Below are positions 53,683-61,869 of a stretch of DNA of 64,000 bases, piece by piece. Within the stretch, counting starts at the first letter, position 1, and the number at the start of each line of letters is the position of its first letter. The notes below the pieces were generated by a model that saw only the letters and a program-made list of their open reading frames with translations, was not told the origin of the DNA and ran no database searches. This DNA is from Lacticaseibacillus kribbianus (GTDB lineage: Bacteria; Bacillota; Bacilli; Lactobacillales; Lactobacillaceae): NCBI RefSeq assembly GCF_020180945.1, contig NZ_JAIPUL010000001.1, forward strand, positions 1,240,001 through 1,304,000, read 5' to 3'. Made by a program: the position numbers and the translations under genes.

Positions 53683-53710
53683 AAAAACTCCCGGGCCACA
53701 GCCCGGGAGT
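53683..53710 (-). terminator. Terminator of the ynbB-like gene
   Basis: ACTCCCGGGC (53687-53696) pairs perfectly with GCCCGGGAGT (53701-53710), with TTTTTGC following on the minus strand. Confidence 0.85.
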
Positions 53711-53715
53711 GCGTG

Positions 53716-54972
53716 CTACTTGTTGAAGAACGTGGCCTGCGCCGCGCCGATGATGCCAAGGCGCACGTGCGCGTAGGTTAGCCCGCCCTGGATGTACAGG
53801 GTGTAAGGCTCACGCAGCGGGCCGTCGGCGGAGAATTCGATGGTCGAGCCGGACACGAAGTTGCCGGCGGCCATGACCACCTTGTCCTCGTAGCCGGTCA
53901 TCTCGGACGGCTCCGGGGTGACGAAGGCGTCGACCGGCGAGTTCTCCTGCACGGCCTTGGTGAAGGCAACCATGTCCGTCGGGTTGCCGAAGTTGACCGT
54001 CTGGATCAGGTCGGTGCGCGGCGCGTCCCACTTCGGGGACACGGCGAGGCCGAGGCGCTCGAGCAGCGCGGCCTCAAAAATCGCGCCCTTGATCGCGTTC
54101 CCGGTGACGGAAGGCGCGAGGAAGAAGCCCTCGTACATATCGAACAGGTTGCTGCCGGTGGCCCCTTCCGCCGGGCCGATGCCCGGCACGGTCATGCGGT
54201 AGGACACGCGCTCGACTAGGTCCTTGCGCCCGACGATGTAGCCGCCGGTCTTGGCGATGCCACCGCCGGCGTTTTTGATCAGGGAGCCCGCCATCAGGTC
54301 CGCGCCGACGTCCAGCGGCTCGAGGGTCTCGGAGAACTCGCCGTACGCGTTGTCGACGAAAATCCACATGTCAGGCGCCACTTCGCGCACCGCGTCGACC
54401 ATCTCCTTGATCTTGGCCACGGTGAAGGAGTCGCGGGTCGCGTAGCCGCGCGAGCGCTGGATGCAGACCACCTTGGTCTCCGGCCGGATGCGGGCCTTGA
54501 TCGCCTCAAGGTCGGCCGACCCGTCCGCCTTCAGCGGCACGTAATCGCAGTTGATGCCGTACTCCTTGGCGCTGCCGATACCGTTGCCGGCCATGCCCAG
54601 CACCTGCTGCAGCGTGTCGTAGGGCTCGCCGGTGATGTAGAGCAGCTCGTCGCCGGGCCGCACCAGGCCGAGCTCGGCCACGCCGATGGTGTGCGTGCCG
54701 GAGACGAACTGCGGGCGCACCAGCGCGTCCTCGCCGCCTAGCACCTGGGCGTAGATGGCCTCCAGGGTGTCGCGGCCCATGTCGTCATCGCCGTAGCCCG
54801 TGGTGCCCAGCAGGCTGTTTTCCGCCACGTGGTTGTCGCGGTAAGCCGTCAGCACCTTGGCCTGGTTGTCCATGATCTGCTCGTCAATCTCCGCCAGCCG
54901 CGGCGCAATCTGCCGGTCGACGTCCTCGACCAGCGCAATCAGCTTGGGATCGTACTCATCTTTCCAACTCAA
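53716..54972 (-). CDS. YnbB-like PLP enzyme (methionine gamma-lyase family)
   Basis: The 418-residue protein belongs to the YnbB/aluminium-resistance group of fold-type I PLP enzymes: FVSGTHTIGVAELGLVRPGD, VVCIQRSRGYATRDSFTV, IFVDNAYGEFSE with the cofactor Asp, and AGSLIKNAGGGIAKTGGY with the Schiff-base Lys. The reaction is not established for this group. The start is a TTG at 54972, placed by AAAGGAG, and overlaps the miaA stop (TTGA), so translation is coupled. The miaA-ynbB-glnR-glnA order is conserved in Firmicutes. Confidence 0.88.
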   Translation of the reverse strand: MSWKDEYDPKLIALVEDVDRQIAPRLAEIDEQIMDNQAKVLTAYRDNHVAENSLLGTTGYGDDDMGRDTLEAIYAQVLGGEDALVRPQFVSGTHTIGVAELGLVRPGDELLYITGEPYDTLQQVLGMAGNGIGSAKEYGINCDYVPLKADGSADLEAIKARIRPETKVVCIQRSRGYATRDSFTVAKIKEMVDAVREVAPDMWIFVDNAYGEFSETLEPLDVGADLMAGSLIKNAGGGIAKTGGYIVGRKDLVERVSYRMTVPGIGPAEGATGSNLFDMYEGFFLAPSVTGNAIKGAIFEAALLERLGLAVSPKWDAPRTDLIQTVNFGNPTDMVAFTKAVQENSPVDAFVTPEPSEMTGYEDKVVMAAGNFVSGSTIEFSADGPLREPYTLYIQGGLTYAHVRLGIIGAAQATFFNK

Positions 54973-55910
54973 TGCTTGTTCTCCTTTGTCTGCCACGAGG
55001 CGACCAGCGCCTCGATGTCTCTAAGTTCCTCTGGGTGTGCCACCAGGTCGAACCAGTGCGTCGGCATCTGGTGGCGAAAATACGTGAGCTGCCGCTTGGC
55101 GTAGCGCCGCGAGTTCTGTTTGACCGCCGCCACCGCCGTTTCAAGGTCGCCCCGCCCTTCCAGGTACGGCACGAACTCCTTGTAGCCGATGGCCTTGAGC
55201 GCCTGGGCGTCCGGTCCGGCCGCATCAAGCACCCGGCGCACCTCGGCCAACAGCCCCGCGTCGAGCATCGCGTCGACGCGGGCGTTGATCCGATCGTACA
55301 GCGCCGCGCGCTCGGTGGTCAGGCCGAGCACCAGCGCGTCGTAGGCGGGTTCTGGCTGAACCTGCGCGGAAAAAAGCTGGCCCGAGGCCACAACCTCAAG
55401 CGCCCGCATCACGCGCCGCGCGTTGCCGACGGGAATCGCGGCGGCCGCCGCGGGGTCGACCGCCGCAAGTCGTGCGTGCAGCGCCTCCGGGCCAAGCGCG
55501 GCCAGCTCCTCGCGCAGCGCCTGGCGCCTGGCATCGGGCGGCGCCGCCCCACCCAGGTTCAGCCCCAGGCGAAGGGCGTTGAGGTAAAAGCCGGTGCCGC
55601 CGACCACGATCGGCAGGTGGCCGCGCGCCCGCACCGCATGAATGGCGGCCGCCGCGCGGGCCTGAAACTGGGCCGCGGAGAACGGTGTGCCGGGAACCAC
55701 GATGTCGATCAGGTGGTGCGGCACCCCGGCCATCTCTTCGGCCGTGACCTTGGCCGTGCCGATGTCCATGCCGGTGTAGATCTGGTAGGCGTCGCCGTTG
55801 ATCACCTCGCCGGAAAAGCGCTTGGCCACGGCGACGGCCAGCGCGCTTTTGCCCGTCGCGGTGGGGCCGCCGATGATCAAAATTTGGGGTTTCACTGTCT
55901 CATAGTTCAT
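54969..55910 (-). CDS. miaA: tRNA dimethylallyltransferase
   Basis: A 313-residue enzyme that adds an isopentenyl group to A37 of tRNAs reading UNN codons. It has the P-loop GGPTATGKSALAVAVAK (residues 14-30), NGDAYQIYTGMDIGTAK, PHHLIDIV, and VGGTGFYLNALRLGL, with the later NSRRYAKRQLTYFRHQ. Length is normal. The ribosome site (TGGTGATGAA) is weak. It is the first gene of the miaA-ynbB unit and is divergent from the DUF3042 gene. Confidence 0.95.
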   Translation of the reverse strand: MNYETVKPQILIIGGPTATGKSALAVAVAKRFSGEVINGDAYQIYTGMDIGTAKVTAEEMAGVPHHLIDIVVPGTPFSAAQFQARAAAAIHAVRARGHLPIVVGGTGFYLNALRLGLNLGGAAPPDARRQALREELAALGPEALHARLAAVDPAAAAAIPVGNARRVMRALEVVASGQLFSAQVQPEPAYDALVLGLTTERAALYDRINARVDAMLDAGLLAEVRRVLDAAGPDAQALKAIGYKEFVPYLEGRGDLETAVAAVKQNSRRYAKRQLTYFRHQMPTHWFDLVAHPEELRDIEALVASWQTKENKH

Positions 55911-55997
55911 TTCATCACCAGCTTCTAGTATACTGAATGTGGCACCTAAGTTCTACCAAACCCGCGGATTGCCGCAGGAATGAAAAGAGGGATCTTT

Positions 55998-56177
55998 ATG
56001 AAGCACAAATTCATCACGGGCTTCTTGTTCGGGGTCATCGCAACCGCCGGCGCCGTTGCCGGCAGCGTTGTTGCCTTCAAGAAATCCTACATCGAACCGG
56101 TCGAAGACAAGGTCGAGGAGATCAACGCGAACCGCCGCAAGGCCAACCGCAAGCGCCACGGCGCACACATGGGCTAA
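55998..56177 (+). CDS. DUF3042 small membrane-associated protein
   Basis: The 59 residues match the DUF3042 pattern of lactic acid bacteria: a single hydrophobic helix (FITGFLFGVIATAGAVAGSV) followed by AFKKSYIEPVEDKVEEI and a basic end. Function is unknown. The ATG at 55998 has AGAGGGA upstream; the frame upstream (MKRGIF) overlaps that site and is discarded. It is a single gene between miaA and a terminator. Confidence 0.85.
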   Translation: MKHKFITGFLFGVIATAGAVAGSVVAFKKSYIEPVEDKVEEINANRRKANRKRHGAHMG

Positions 56178-56186
56178 GCCCCAACC

Positions 56187-56217
56187 AAAAACGCCGACCA
56201 TCGCGGTCGGCGTTTTT
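56187..56217. terminator. Bidirectional terminator
   Basis: AAAAACGCCGACC (56187-56199) pairs perfectly with GGTCGGCGTTTTT (56205-56217). It serves the DUF3042 gene and the convergent rhodanese-like gene. Confidence 0.88.
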
Positions 56218-56219
56218 GC

Positions 56220-56627
56220 TTACTCTGAAATCTTCTTGGCCTTGGTCTTGCCGGACCAGTTGTCGTAGCCGCCCTTGAGGAAGAACAGCTGCGTGAAGCC
56301 GGCCTTCTTCATCCGCGTGGCCGCGCGAACGGACATCTGGCCGGTCAGGTCGTACATGTACACCGGCAGGTCCTTGCGCAGCTCGCCCATGCGGGTCTTC
56401 AGGACCGTGTACGGCAGGTTGCGCGCGCCGAGCACGTGGCCGGCGTCGAAGTCCTTCTTCTCGCGCAGGTCGATGATCTGCGCCTTGCGCATCGTTTTTT
56501 CGAATTCCTCGGGTGCAAGCTCCCCGCCGACGGACTTCAGCCGCGACTTCTGGAAGGCCCCGATGCCCCATGATGCGGCCCAGACAATGAGCCCCGCACC
56601 CAGTAAAATAACCAGAAATTGAATCAC
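56220..56627 (-). CDS. Membrane-anchored rhodanese-like protein without active cysteine
   Basis: The 135-residue protein has an N-terminal helix (FLVILLGAGLIVWAASWGIG) and a rhodanese domain (AQIIDLREKKDFDAGHVLGA, then KAGFTQLFFLKGGYDNWSGK). The active-site loop reads YMYDLTGQMSVRAA; the catalytic Cys expected at its start is missing, so sulfur transfer is unlikely and a binding or regulatory role is more probable. It is encoded 22 bases after glcK in a conserved cluster. Confidence 0.85.
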   Translation of the reverse strand: MIQFLVILLGAGLIVWAASWGIGAFQKSRLKSVGGELAPEEFEKTMRKAQIIDLREKKDFDAGHVLGARNLPYTVLKTRMGELRKDLPVYMYDLTGQMSVRAATRMKKAGFTQLFFLKGGYDNWSGKTKAKKISE

Positions 56628-56649
56628 AAGATCGCCCCTTAATTACGTA

Positions 56650-57606
56650 TTAACGTGCCAAGCTGGCCGCTCCGATGACGCCAGCCGTGTTGCCCAAGGT
56701 CGCCAGCCGCAGGTGCGTCGTGTTGCGCACGTTCGGGAAGACGAAGGACTGGAAGTACTGGTTGACCCGGGAGAGCAGGAAGTCGCCGGCCGCGCTGACG
56801 CCGCCGCCGATCAGAATGTACTCCGGGTTGAGCATGTTGCCCAGGTTGCCCAGGCCAAGACCCAGGTAGAAGGCCACCTTGTCCACAATCATCAGTGCCA
56901 GCTTGTCGCCTTCCTGGGCGCAGTCGAACACGATCTTGGACGAGATGTCGTCGCCGTTGTCGAGGATTTGCTTGAGCGTGGAGTCGCCCGCGTACTCCTC
57001 GGCCATGTCGCGCGCCACGCGCACGACGCCGGTGGCGCTGGCCACGGTCTCAAGGCAGCCTTTCTTGCCGCAGGTGCACATGTAGCCGTCCGGATCGACG
57101 GTCACGTGGCCGATCTCACCGGCGGAGCCGGCCGTCCCGTGCAGCAACAGGCCGTCGGCGATGATGCCGCCGCCGATGCCGGTGCCGAGGGCCACCAGCG
57201 TCACGTTCTTGGACTTGTCGCCGGCGCCCTTCCACTGCTCGCCCATCGCCGCCACGTTGACGTCGTTGTCGATGCTGAACGGAATCCCGGTTGCGGCCTC
57301 GATGTCGCGCTTCGGGTGTTGGAGCGTTTTCCAGTTCAGGTTGTAGGCGCCGATGACCGTGCCGGCCTCCGTGTCGACCGTGCCCGGCGTGCCCATGCCG
57401 ATGCCGTTGAAGTCTTCCGGCTTCATGTTGTACAGCTTCAGGTGGTCGTTAATGGATTCGATGATGTCGGGGATGATGTGGCGCCCCTCGTCCAAAATGT
57501 TGGTGTCGATGCTCCAGCGCTGCTGAATCTCGCCCTCCGCGGTTAAAATGGCGAACTTGCAGGTCGTCCCGCCCAAGTCTACGCCGATCAGCTTCTTGTC
57601 AGTCAT
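56650..57606 (-). CDS. glcK: Glucokinase, ROK family
   Basis: A 318-residue ROK kinase phosphorylating glucose at C6. It has the ATP phosphate loop GVDLGGTTCKFAIL, GIGMGTPGTVD, the catalytic SIDNDVNVAAMGEQW, GTGIGGGIIADG, and the zinc motif CTCGKKGCLETVAS. It overlaps the upstream yqgQ gene by 8 bases, showing tight coupling in the rhomboid-yqgQ-glcK-rhodanese unit. Confidence 0.95.
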   Translation of the reverse strand: MTDKKLIGVDLGGTTCKFAILTAEGEIQQRWSIDTNILDEGRHIIPDIIESINDHLKLYNMKPEDFNGIGMGTPGTVDTEAGTVIGAYNLNWKTLQHPKRDIEAATGIPFSIDNDVNVAAMGEQWKGAGDKSKNVTLVALGTGIGGGIIADGLLLHGTAGSAGEIGHVTVDPDGYMCTCGKKGCLETVASATGVVRVARDMAEEYAGDSTLKQILDNGDDISSKIVFDCAQEGDKLALMIVDKVAFYLGLGLGNLGNMLNPEYILIGGGVSAAGDFLLSRVNQYFQSFVFPNVRNTTHLRLATLGNTAGVIGAASLAR

Positions 57607-57832
57607 CAGTTTTTCCTCCGTCAGGTTGAATTAAGGGGTGTTTCAGCTCCTGCTCGTGCGCGTGGCGCAGCACGATTTTGGCCGTTGCGTACAGCTTGTC
57701 GTCAATCAGGCCGGTCTCGTGCAGCCGGTCGACCTCCACGGCGGCAAGCTCCATGTCCCAGAGCCGCTTGCCCACGTGGATGTAGGTGCCGTAGCGCTTG
57801 AGCAGCTGCAGGACGTCGTAGTAGGTCTTCAT
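57599..57832 (-). CDS. yqgQ: YqgQ-like protein (DUF910)
   Basis: The 77-residue protein begins MKTYYDVLQLLKRYGTYIHV and continues RLWDMELAAVEVDRLHETGL, the DUF910/YqgQ pattern of about 70 residues. Members may bind single-stranded nucleic acid; the role is unclear. The start at 57832 matches the family's N-terminus; ATG 57844, which overlaps the rhomboid stop, is an alternative. Gene order rhomboid-yqgQ-glcK is conserved in Firmicutes. Confidence 0.88.
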   Translation of the reverse strand: MKTYYDVLQLLKRYGTYIHVGKRLWDMELAAVEVDRLHETGLIDDKLYATAKIVLRHAHEQELKHPLIQPDGGKTDD

Positions 57833-57836
57833 CTCG

Positions 57837-58514
57837 TCATGCATAGCCGAACCCCACACCGAGCAGCAACACCAGCGCCGCGGCGAGCACCACCCCGCCG
57901 ATCACGCGGCGGCTGGTGGGCGTCGGGCCAAGCTGCGGGGCGCCGACCGCAAAGGCGATCAGCACGCCGCCGACCAGGCCGCCGATGTGCCCGAAGATGT
58001 CCACGCCGCTTGAGAACAGGTTGAACACCAGGTTCATCGCCGCCAACAGCATGAACTGCCGCGACAGCTGCGTGATCACCGGGTTGTGCCGGTAGGTGTC
58101 CCCGAGCATCAGGAAGGCGCCCATCAGCCCAAAAATCGCGGTCGACGCGCCGGCGGCCAGGCCGTCGGCGTTGAACACGAAGCTCGCGACGTTGCCGGCG
58201 ATGCCCGACACCAGGTAGATCACCAGGTAGCGCCAGTGGCCGAAGATTCGCTCGGTGATCGAGCCGAGGTAAAACAGCGACACCGCGTTGACCACGATGT
58301 GCGTGACGCCGATGTGCACGAACATCGGCGTGATCAGCCGCCACCACTGCCCGATGTAAATCAGCGGGTTCCAGCGCGCGCCGAAGCGCAGCAGCACAAA
58401 GCTGTTGGTGGAGCCGCCGGCCAGCGTCTCCAGCAGGAACACGGCAATCGTCACCCCAAGCAGAATGTAGGTCACGAACGGTGTGTCGTCTAATCTTCGC
58501 CAAGTGCGCTGCAT
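57837..58514 (-). CDS. Rhomboid-family intramembrane serine protease
   Basis: The 225-residue membrane protein has six or seven helices and the rhomboid residues: HIVVNAVSLFYLG (Asn and His of helix 2), the nucleophile Ser in AGASTAIFGLMGA (GxS), and the catalytic His in VDIFGHIGGLVGG. It cleaves membrane proteins within the bilayer. AAAGGAGGG places the ATG at 58514 rather than 58532. It is the first gene of its cluster; the 5-formyl-THF ligase gene often found upstream is replaced by repeats here. Confidence 0.92.
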   Translation of the reverse strand: MQRTWRRLDDTPFVTYILLGVTIAVFLLETLAGGSTNSFVLLRFGARWNPLIYIGQWWRLITPMFVHIGVTHIVVNAVSLFYLGSITERIFGHWRYLVIYLVSGIAGNVASFVFNADGLAAGASTAIFGLMGAFLMLGDTYRHNPVITQLSRQFMLLAAMNLVFNLFSSGVDIFGHIGGLVGGVLIAFAVGAPQLGPTPTSRRVIGGVVLAAALVLLLGVGFGYA

Positions 58515-58548
58515 GGCACCCTCCTTTGACAATCACAGTCACGCACAA

Positions 58549-58577
58549 CGCCCCGTCACGGTCACCCGGACGGGGCG
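58549..58577 (-). promoter_or_regulatory. GC-rich hairpin in the leader of the rhomboid operon
   Basis: CGCCCCGTC (58549-58557) pairs perfectly with GACGGGGCG (58569-58577), 35 bases before the start codon. There is no T-run on the minus strand, so it could be a leader structure or the relic of a terminator. Confidence 0.45.
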
Positions 58578-58677
58578 CTGCCACCCCCGCAAGCGGGAGC
58601 CAAAACTTATCCCCTACAACTGGTCAGTCCAGTTATCCCTTACAGTGTAGCATTTTTTGAATGCGCTGCCTAGTAAA

Positions 58678-58796
58678 CCAGGGCGGAGCAAGGCGGGTTT
58701 AGCGAGACACATAGCGTGACCTGATGCGTGAGGCGCACTTGGCCTCGCGTGTCGGGTCTCGCTATGTGGCCTCGCGTCGCCTTGCGGAGCCCGACG
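58678..58796 (+). repeat. 120-bp extragenic palindrome, copy 4
   Basis: It begins CCAGGGCGGAGC and ends GGAGCCCGACG. Stems: GCAAGGCG with CGCCTTGC, GCGAG with CTCGC, CACATAGCG with CGCTATGTG. The tip has GCACTTGG. The start of a fifth, incomplete unit follows at 58799 (CCAGGGCGGAGAAGC) and runs into the 201-bp element. Confidence 0.8.
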
Positions 58797-58855
58797 AACC
58801 AGGGCGGAGAAGCGCGGGCTTAGGTCGGTAGACAGCCCTAACTGTGCTGAAAAGT

Positions 58856-59056
58856 CCGGGCTCCGGCACGAACGGGCCACGACTTCCGGCTCCGGGCCGG
58901 GGTGGCGGAACGCGTGGGGCTCCCGCAAGCCCAAAGCCCGGTCTTGCGACCCGCCCTTGCAGTAAGTCGGCCCAACCCGCCGACTAACTGCAATTTCACG
59001 CTGGCTCACCCCGGCCCTCCGCCTTCAGTCGTGGCCCGTTCGTACCTCCGCCCTAC
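58856..59056 (+). repeat. 201-bp structured element, copy 1
   Basis: It pairs within itself: ACGAACGGGCCACGACT with AGTCGTGGCCCGTTCGT, GGCCGGGGTG with CACCCCGGCC, and TTGCAGT with ACTGCAA, with AGTCGG and CCGACT inside. It also matches the reverse complement of 59380-59580 over its whole length. Confidence 0.8.
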
Positions 59057-59270
59057 TCAGCGGTTTGCATTCGTTCCGAGAGAAGAAAACATGGCGGCTC
59101 CTTACTAATAGCGTCCAGAGGTACACTGACGCTCGCATCGCGACACTTGTTACCACAGATTTCGCAGTGAGACAGCAATTCACTCATTACTTGCCCAATG
59201 AGCGAGTCAATTCTGACCCGAGTAATCGTCCCAATCGACGGCCTGCAAAAGTGTCATTGGCTAGGACGAA

Positions 59271-59316
59271 ATAAGTCCGACCCCAGAAGTAAACCCGCTT
59301 CTAAGGTCGGACTTAT
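59271..59316. repeat. Perfect 12-bp hairpin between the two 201-bp elements
   Basis: ATAAGTCCGACC (59271-59282) pairs with GGTCGGACTTAT (59305-59316), and AGAAG with CTTCT extends it inside. It lies in the 323-bp, lower-GC stretch between the elements, in which no gene is supported. Possible small-RNA terminator. Confidence 0.5.
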
Positions 59317-59379
59317 CATGATTTATCGATACTACCTCAGATTGCGCAAGCAACTACCCAAGCACCCGCTGACCACTGT

Positions 59380-59580
59380 GTAGGGCGGAGGCGCGGACCG
59401 GCCACGACTGGAGGCGGAGGGCCGAGGCGAGCCAGCGTGAAATTGCAGTTAGCGAGCGAACTTTGCTCGCTTACTGCAAGGGCGGGTCCTGAGACCGCAC
59501 TTTGGGCTCAGGGGAGCCCCACGCGTTCCGCCGCCTCGGCCCGGAGCCGGAAGTCGTGGCCAGTCCGCGCCGGAGCCCGG
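59380..59580 (-). repeat. 201-bp structured element, copy 2 (inverted)
   Basis: This is the inverse of the element at 58856-59056 and of identical length. Stem sequences changed together: GCGGAC with GTCCGC replaces ACGAAC with GTTCGT, and GCGAG with CTCGC replaces GTCGG with CCGAC. It ends 21 bases from the pbp2B stop codon. Confidence 0.8.
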
Positions 59581-59601
59581 CATTCCAGACACGCGGCCCA
59601 C

Positions 59602-61731
59602 TTAGCCGTTGATGGTGGCCTGGGTCTCGTTGTAGTCCTTGAGCTTGGCGACCTTGTAGAGGCTGTAGTAATCGGAGAACATCTGCTTGGCGATCTCAAT
59701 CGCGTAGCTGGTCTGCTCGGAGAGGTTCGGGACCACCACCGCGATGGCAATCTGCGGGTTCTTCGCCGGGGCGAAGCCGATGAAGCTCTGGGTGATGGTC
59801 TCGACCATCTTGGAGTTCATGTTGTCCGGGTCGACGTGCGCGAAGGACTGCGCGGTCCCGGTCTTGCCGGCGACGCCCGGGTTCAGCGGCTTGAGCGCCA
59901 TACCCGTGGACCAGCCGGAGGTGCCGTGGACCACTTCCCACATCCCCTGCTTGACCAGGTTCAGCTGGGCCTGCGTGTTTTTGACCTTGCTCAGCACGGT
60001 CGGCGTGGTGGTCGAGACGATCGGCCCGGCCTGGCCGTTGCTCAGGGTCTTGCTGATGCTCTTGACCACGTAAGGCTTGAGGCGGTAGCCGTTGTTGGCC
60101 ACGGCCGAGACGTACTGGGCCTCCTGGATCAGCGTGTAGGTGTCGAAGTTACCGAAGGAAAAGTCCAGCGCCGAGCCGTACGCGGTCAGGCCGGTGTCGG
60201 GGTTGATGGTGGCACCGGCGACCCCGGTGACCTCGCCGGGCAGGTCGATGCCGGTTTTTTGACCCAGCCCGAACTGGGAGAAGTAGTAGCGCATCTTCTG
60301 GAAAATGTCGTCGTCCATGCCGAACAGCTTCTTCGGTACGTACTTGGCGTGCCCCTCCTTCATCGCCAGGCGCATCATGTAGATGTTCGAGGACACCGCC
60401 AGCGCCTTGGCCGCGGTCAGGCTGCCGAAGGTCCCGGCCGCGTAGTCGGACTTCTTGACCCCGGTGCCCGGCAGGTAGATCGGCACATCGGACTGGGTGT
60501 TGTCGGTGGTGGTGATGACGCCGTCCTGAAGCGCCCCGAGCACCATCGCGGGCTTGGCGACGGACCCCATGGTGAAGGCGCGGTTGATCACGCCCAGCGA
60601 GTCGTCCGTCACCTTGCCGGTCTTGGTGTTGTGGGCGCGACCGGCGATGGCCAGGATCGCCCCGGTGTTGGGGTTGATGGCCACCGCGTAGGCCCCGTCG
60701 GCGTACTGGGCCTTGCCGGACTTGATGGCGGCCGCGAAGGTCTTGGTCAACGCGGTCTGGACCTTGGCCTGGTACTGGGAGTCGATGGTCAGGTTGAGGT
60801 TGTCCCCCTGTGCCCCCTTGAACTGCTGGACCTGGTCGATGATCGAGTTGTCGTTGCCGATTTCCACCTTGGTGCGGGACTTGGCGCCGCGCAGCACGTT
60901 TTCGTAGGCCTTTTCCAGGTACGAGGTGCCGACGCGGTCGTTGCGGGCGTAACCGTTGGCGAGGTAGGCGTTGATGGTCTCCTCGGGCAGCCCGGCCTTT
61001 TCACTCGATACGGTGCCGATGATGCCGGCCATCGAGCTGCCGTTGGGGTAGCTGCGGGTCCAGTTGGTGCCGAGGTTGACGCCGGACATCAGCGTCAGGT
61101 GCTCGCCGACCGTCGCGACCTCCTTGGTGGTGACGTCTTGGTCCTTGATGAACACGGTGGTCAGCTGACCGGCCCCGTTGAGCTTCTTGTAGATAAAAGC
61201 GGCCTGGCGCTGCTTGCTGGTGTAGGTCGGCAGGTGCGACTTGGCGTACTCGCGCTCGGCCTGGTAAAGGACGGCGGGCTTCACGCCGTTTTTTTGCATC
61301 GCGGCCGGCAGCTTGGCGATCACGGCCTTAGAGGTCTCCGGGTCGGCCAGGTAGTAGTCGGCGTAATCGCCGTCGAGCATCCCGTCGACGGTGACGGTGA
61401 TGTAGCCGGCGAGGCGGTCGGCGACCGCGCGCATCTGCTCGGACGTGATGCCGACGCCCTTGGTATAGGTGATGGCGGAGTTCGGCTCGTTGGTGACCAG
61501 CGGCCGGCCCAGGCTGTCGAAGATCTCACCGCGCGGCACCGTGCCGGTGACCGTGGCGGAGCCGGTGCTATCGACCGTGGCGCGGAACTTCTCGCCGTTC
61601 ATGATCTGCAGGTACGCCAACTGCGCGACCAGGGCCGCGAAGAGGACGAACACGAAAAAGAACAGCAGGTTCAGGCGAAACGGAATGTGTGAGCGCTCGC
61701 GCTTGGGTTTTGGCGTCCGGATGTATTTCAA
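59602..61731 (-). CDS. pbp2B: Class B penicillin-binding protein (PBP2b type)
   Basis: A 709-residue transpeptidase with one N-terminal membrane helix (LNLLFFFVFVLFAALVAQLA), the dimerisation/pedestal region starting VPRGEIFDSLGRPLVTNEPN, and the transpeptidase domain with SxxK in MGSVAKPAMV, SxN in AVSSNIYMMRL and KTG in GVAGKTGTAQSF. It cross-links peptidoglycan during growth, probably lateral or septal wall synthesis. The start is a TTG at 61731 behind AAAGGGGAT, not the upstream frame beginning at 61770. It is divergent from yfhO. Confidence 0.92.
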   Translation of the reverse strand: MKYIRTPKPKRERSHIPFRLNLLFFFVFVLFAALVAQLAYLQIMNGEKFRATVDSTGSATVTGTVPRGEIFDSLGRPLVTNEPNSAITYTKGVGITSEQMRAVADRLAGYITVTVDGMLDGDYADYYLADPETSKAVIAKLPAAMQKNGVKPAVLYQAEREYAKSHLPTYTSKQRQAAFIYKKLNGAGQLTTVFIKDQDVTTKEVATVGEHLTLMSGVNLGTNWTRSYPNGSSMAGIIGTVSSEKAGLPEETINAYLANGYARNDRVGTSYLEKAYENVLRGAKSRTKVEIGNDNSIIDQVQQFKGAQGDNLNLTIDSQYQAKVQTALTKTFAAAIKSGKAQYADGAYAVAINPNTGAILAIAGRAHNTKTGKVTDDSLGVINRAFTMGSVAKPAMVLGALQDGVITTTDNTQSDVPIYLPGTGVKKSDYAAGTFGSLTAAKALAVSSNIYMMRLAMKEGHAKYVPKKLFGMDDDIFQKMRYYFSQFGLGQKTGIDLPGEVTGVAGATINPDTGLTAYGSALDFSFGNFDTYTLIQEAQYVSAVANNGYRLKPYVVKSISKTLSNGQAGPIVSTTTPTVLSKVKNTQAQLNLVKQGMWEVVHGTSGWSTGMALKPLNPGVAGKTGTAQSFAHVDPDNMNSKMVETITQSFIGFAPAKNPQIAIAVVVPNLSEQTSYAIEIAKQMFSDYYSLYKVAKLKDYNETQATING

Positions 61732-61869
61732 GATCAGATCCCCTTTAAGTGTCTGCTTCGAGTGTAGCAAAAATTGGGTTCAAACGCCACGGCTCACCCA
61801 GTATGTTAGACTATGAGTAACACTTTTGGCTTCTTTACTGAAGAACTTTAACGTTTCTTGGAGGAATTC

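Noticed and set aside
58515-58660. Hairpins before the rhomboid gene considered as a riboswitch or T-box
   Set aside because: No T-box consensus or known aptamer features are visible; only a simple hairpin pair.
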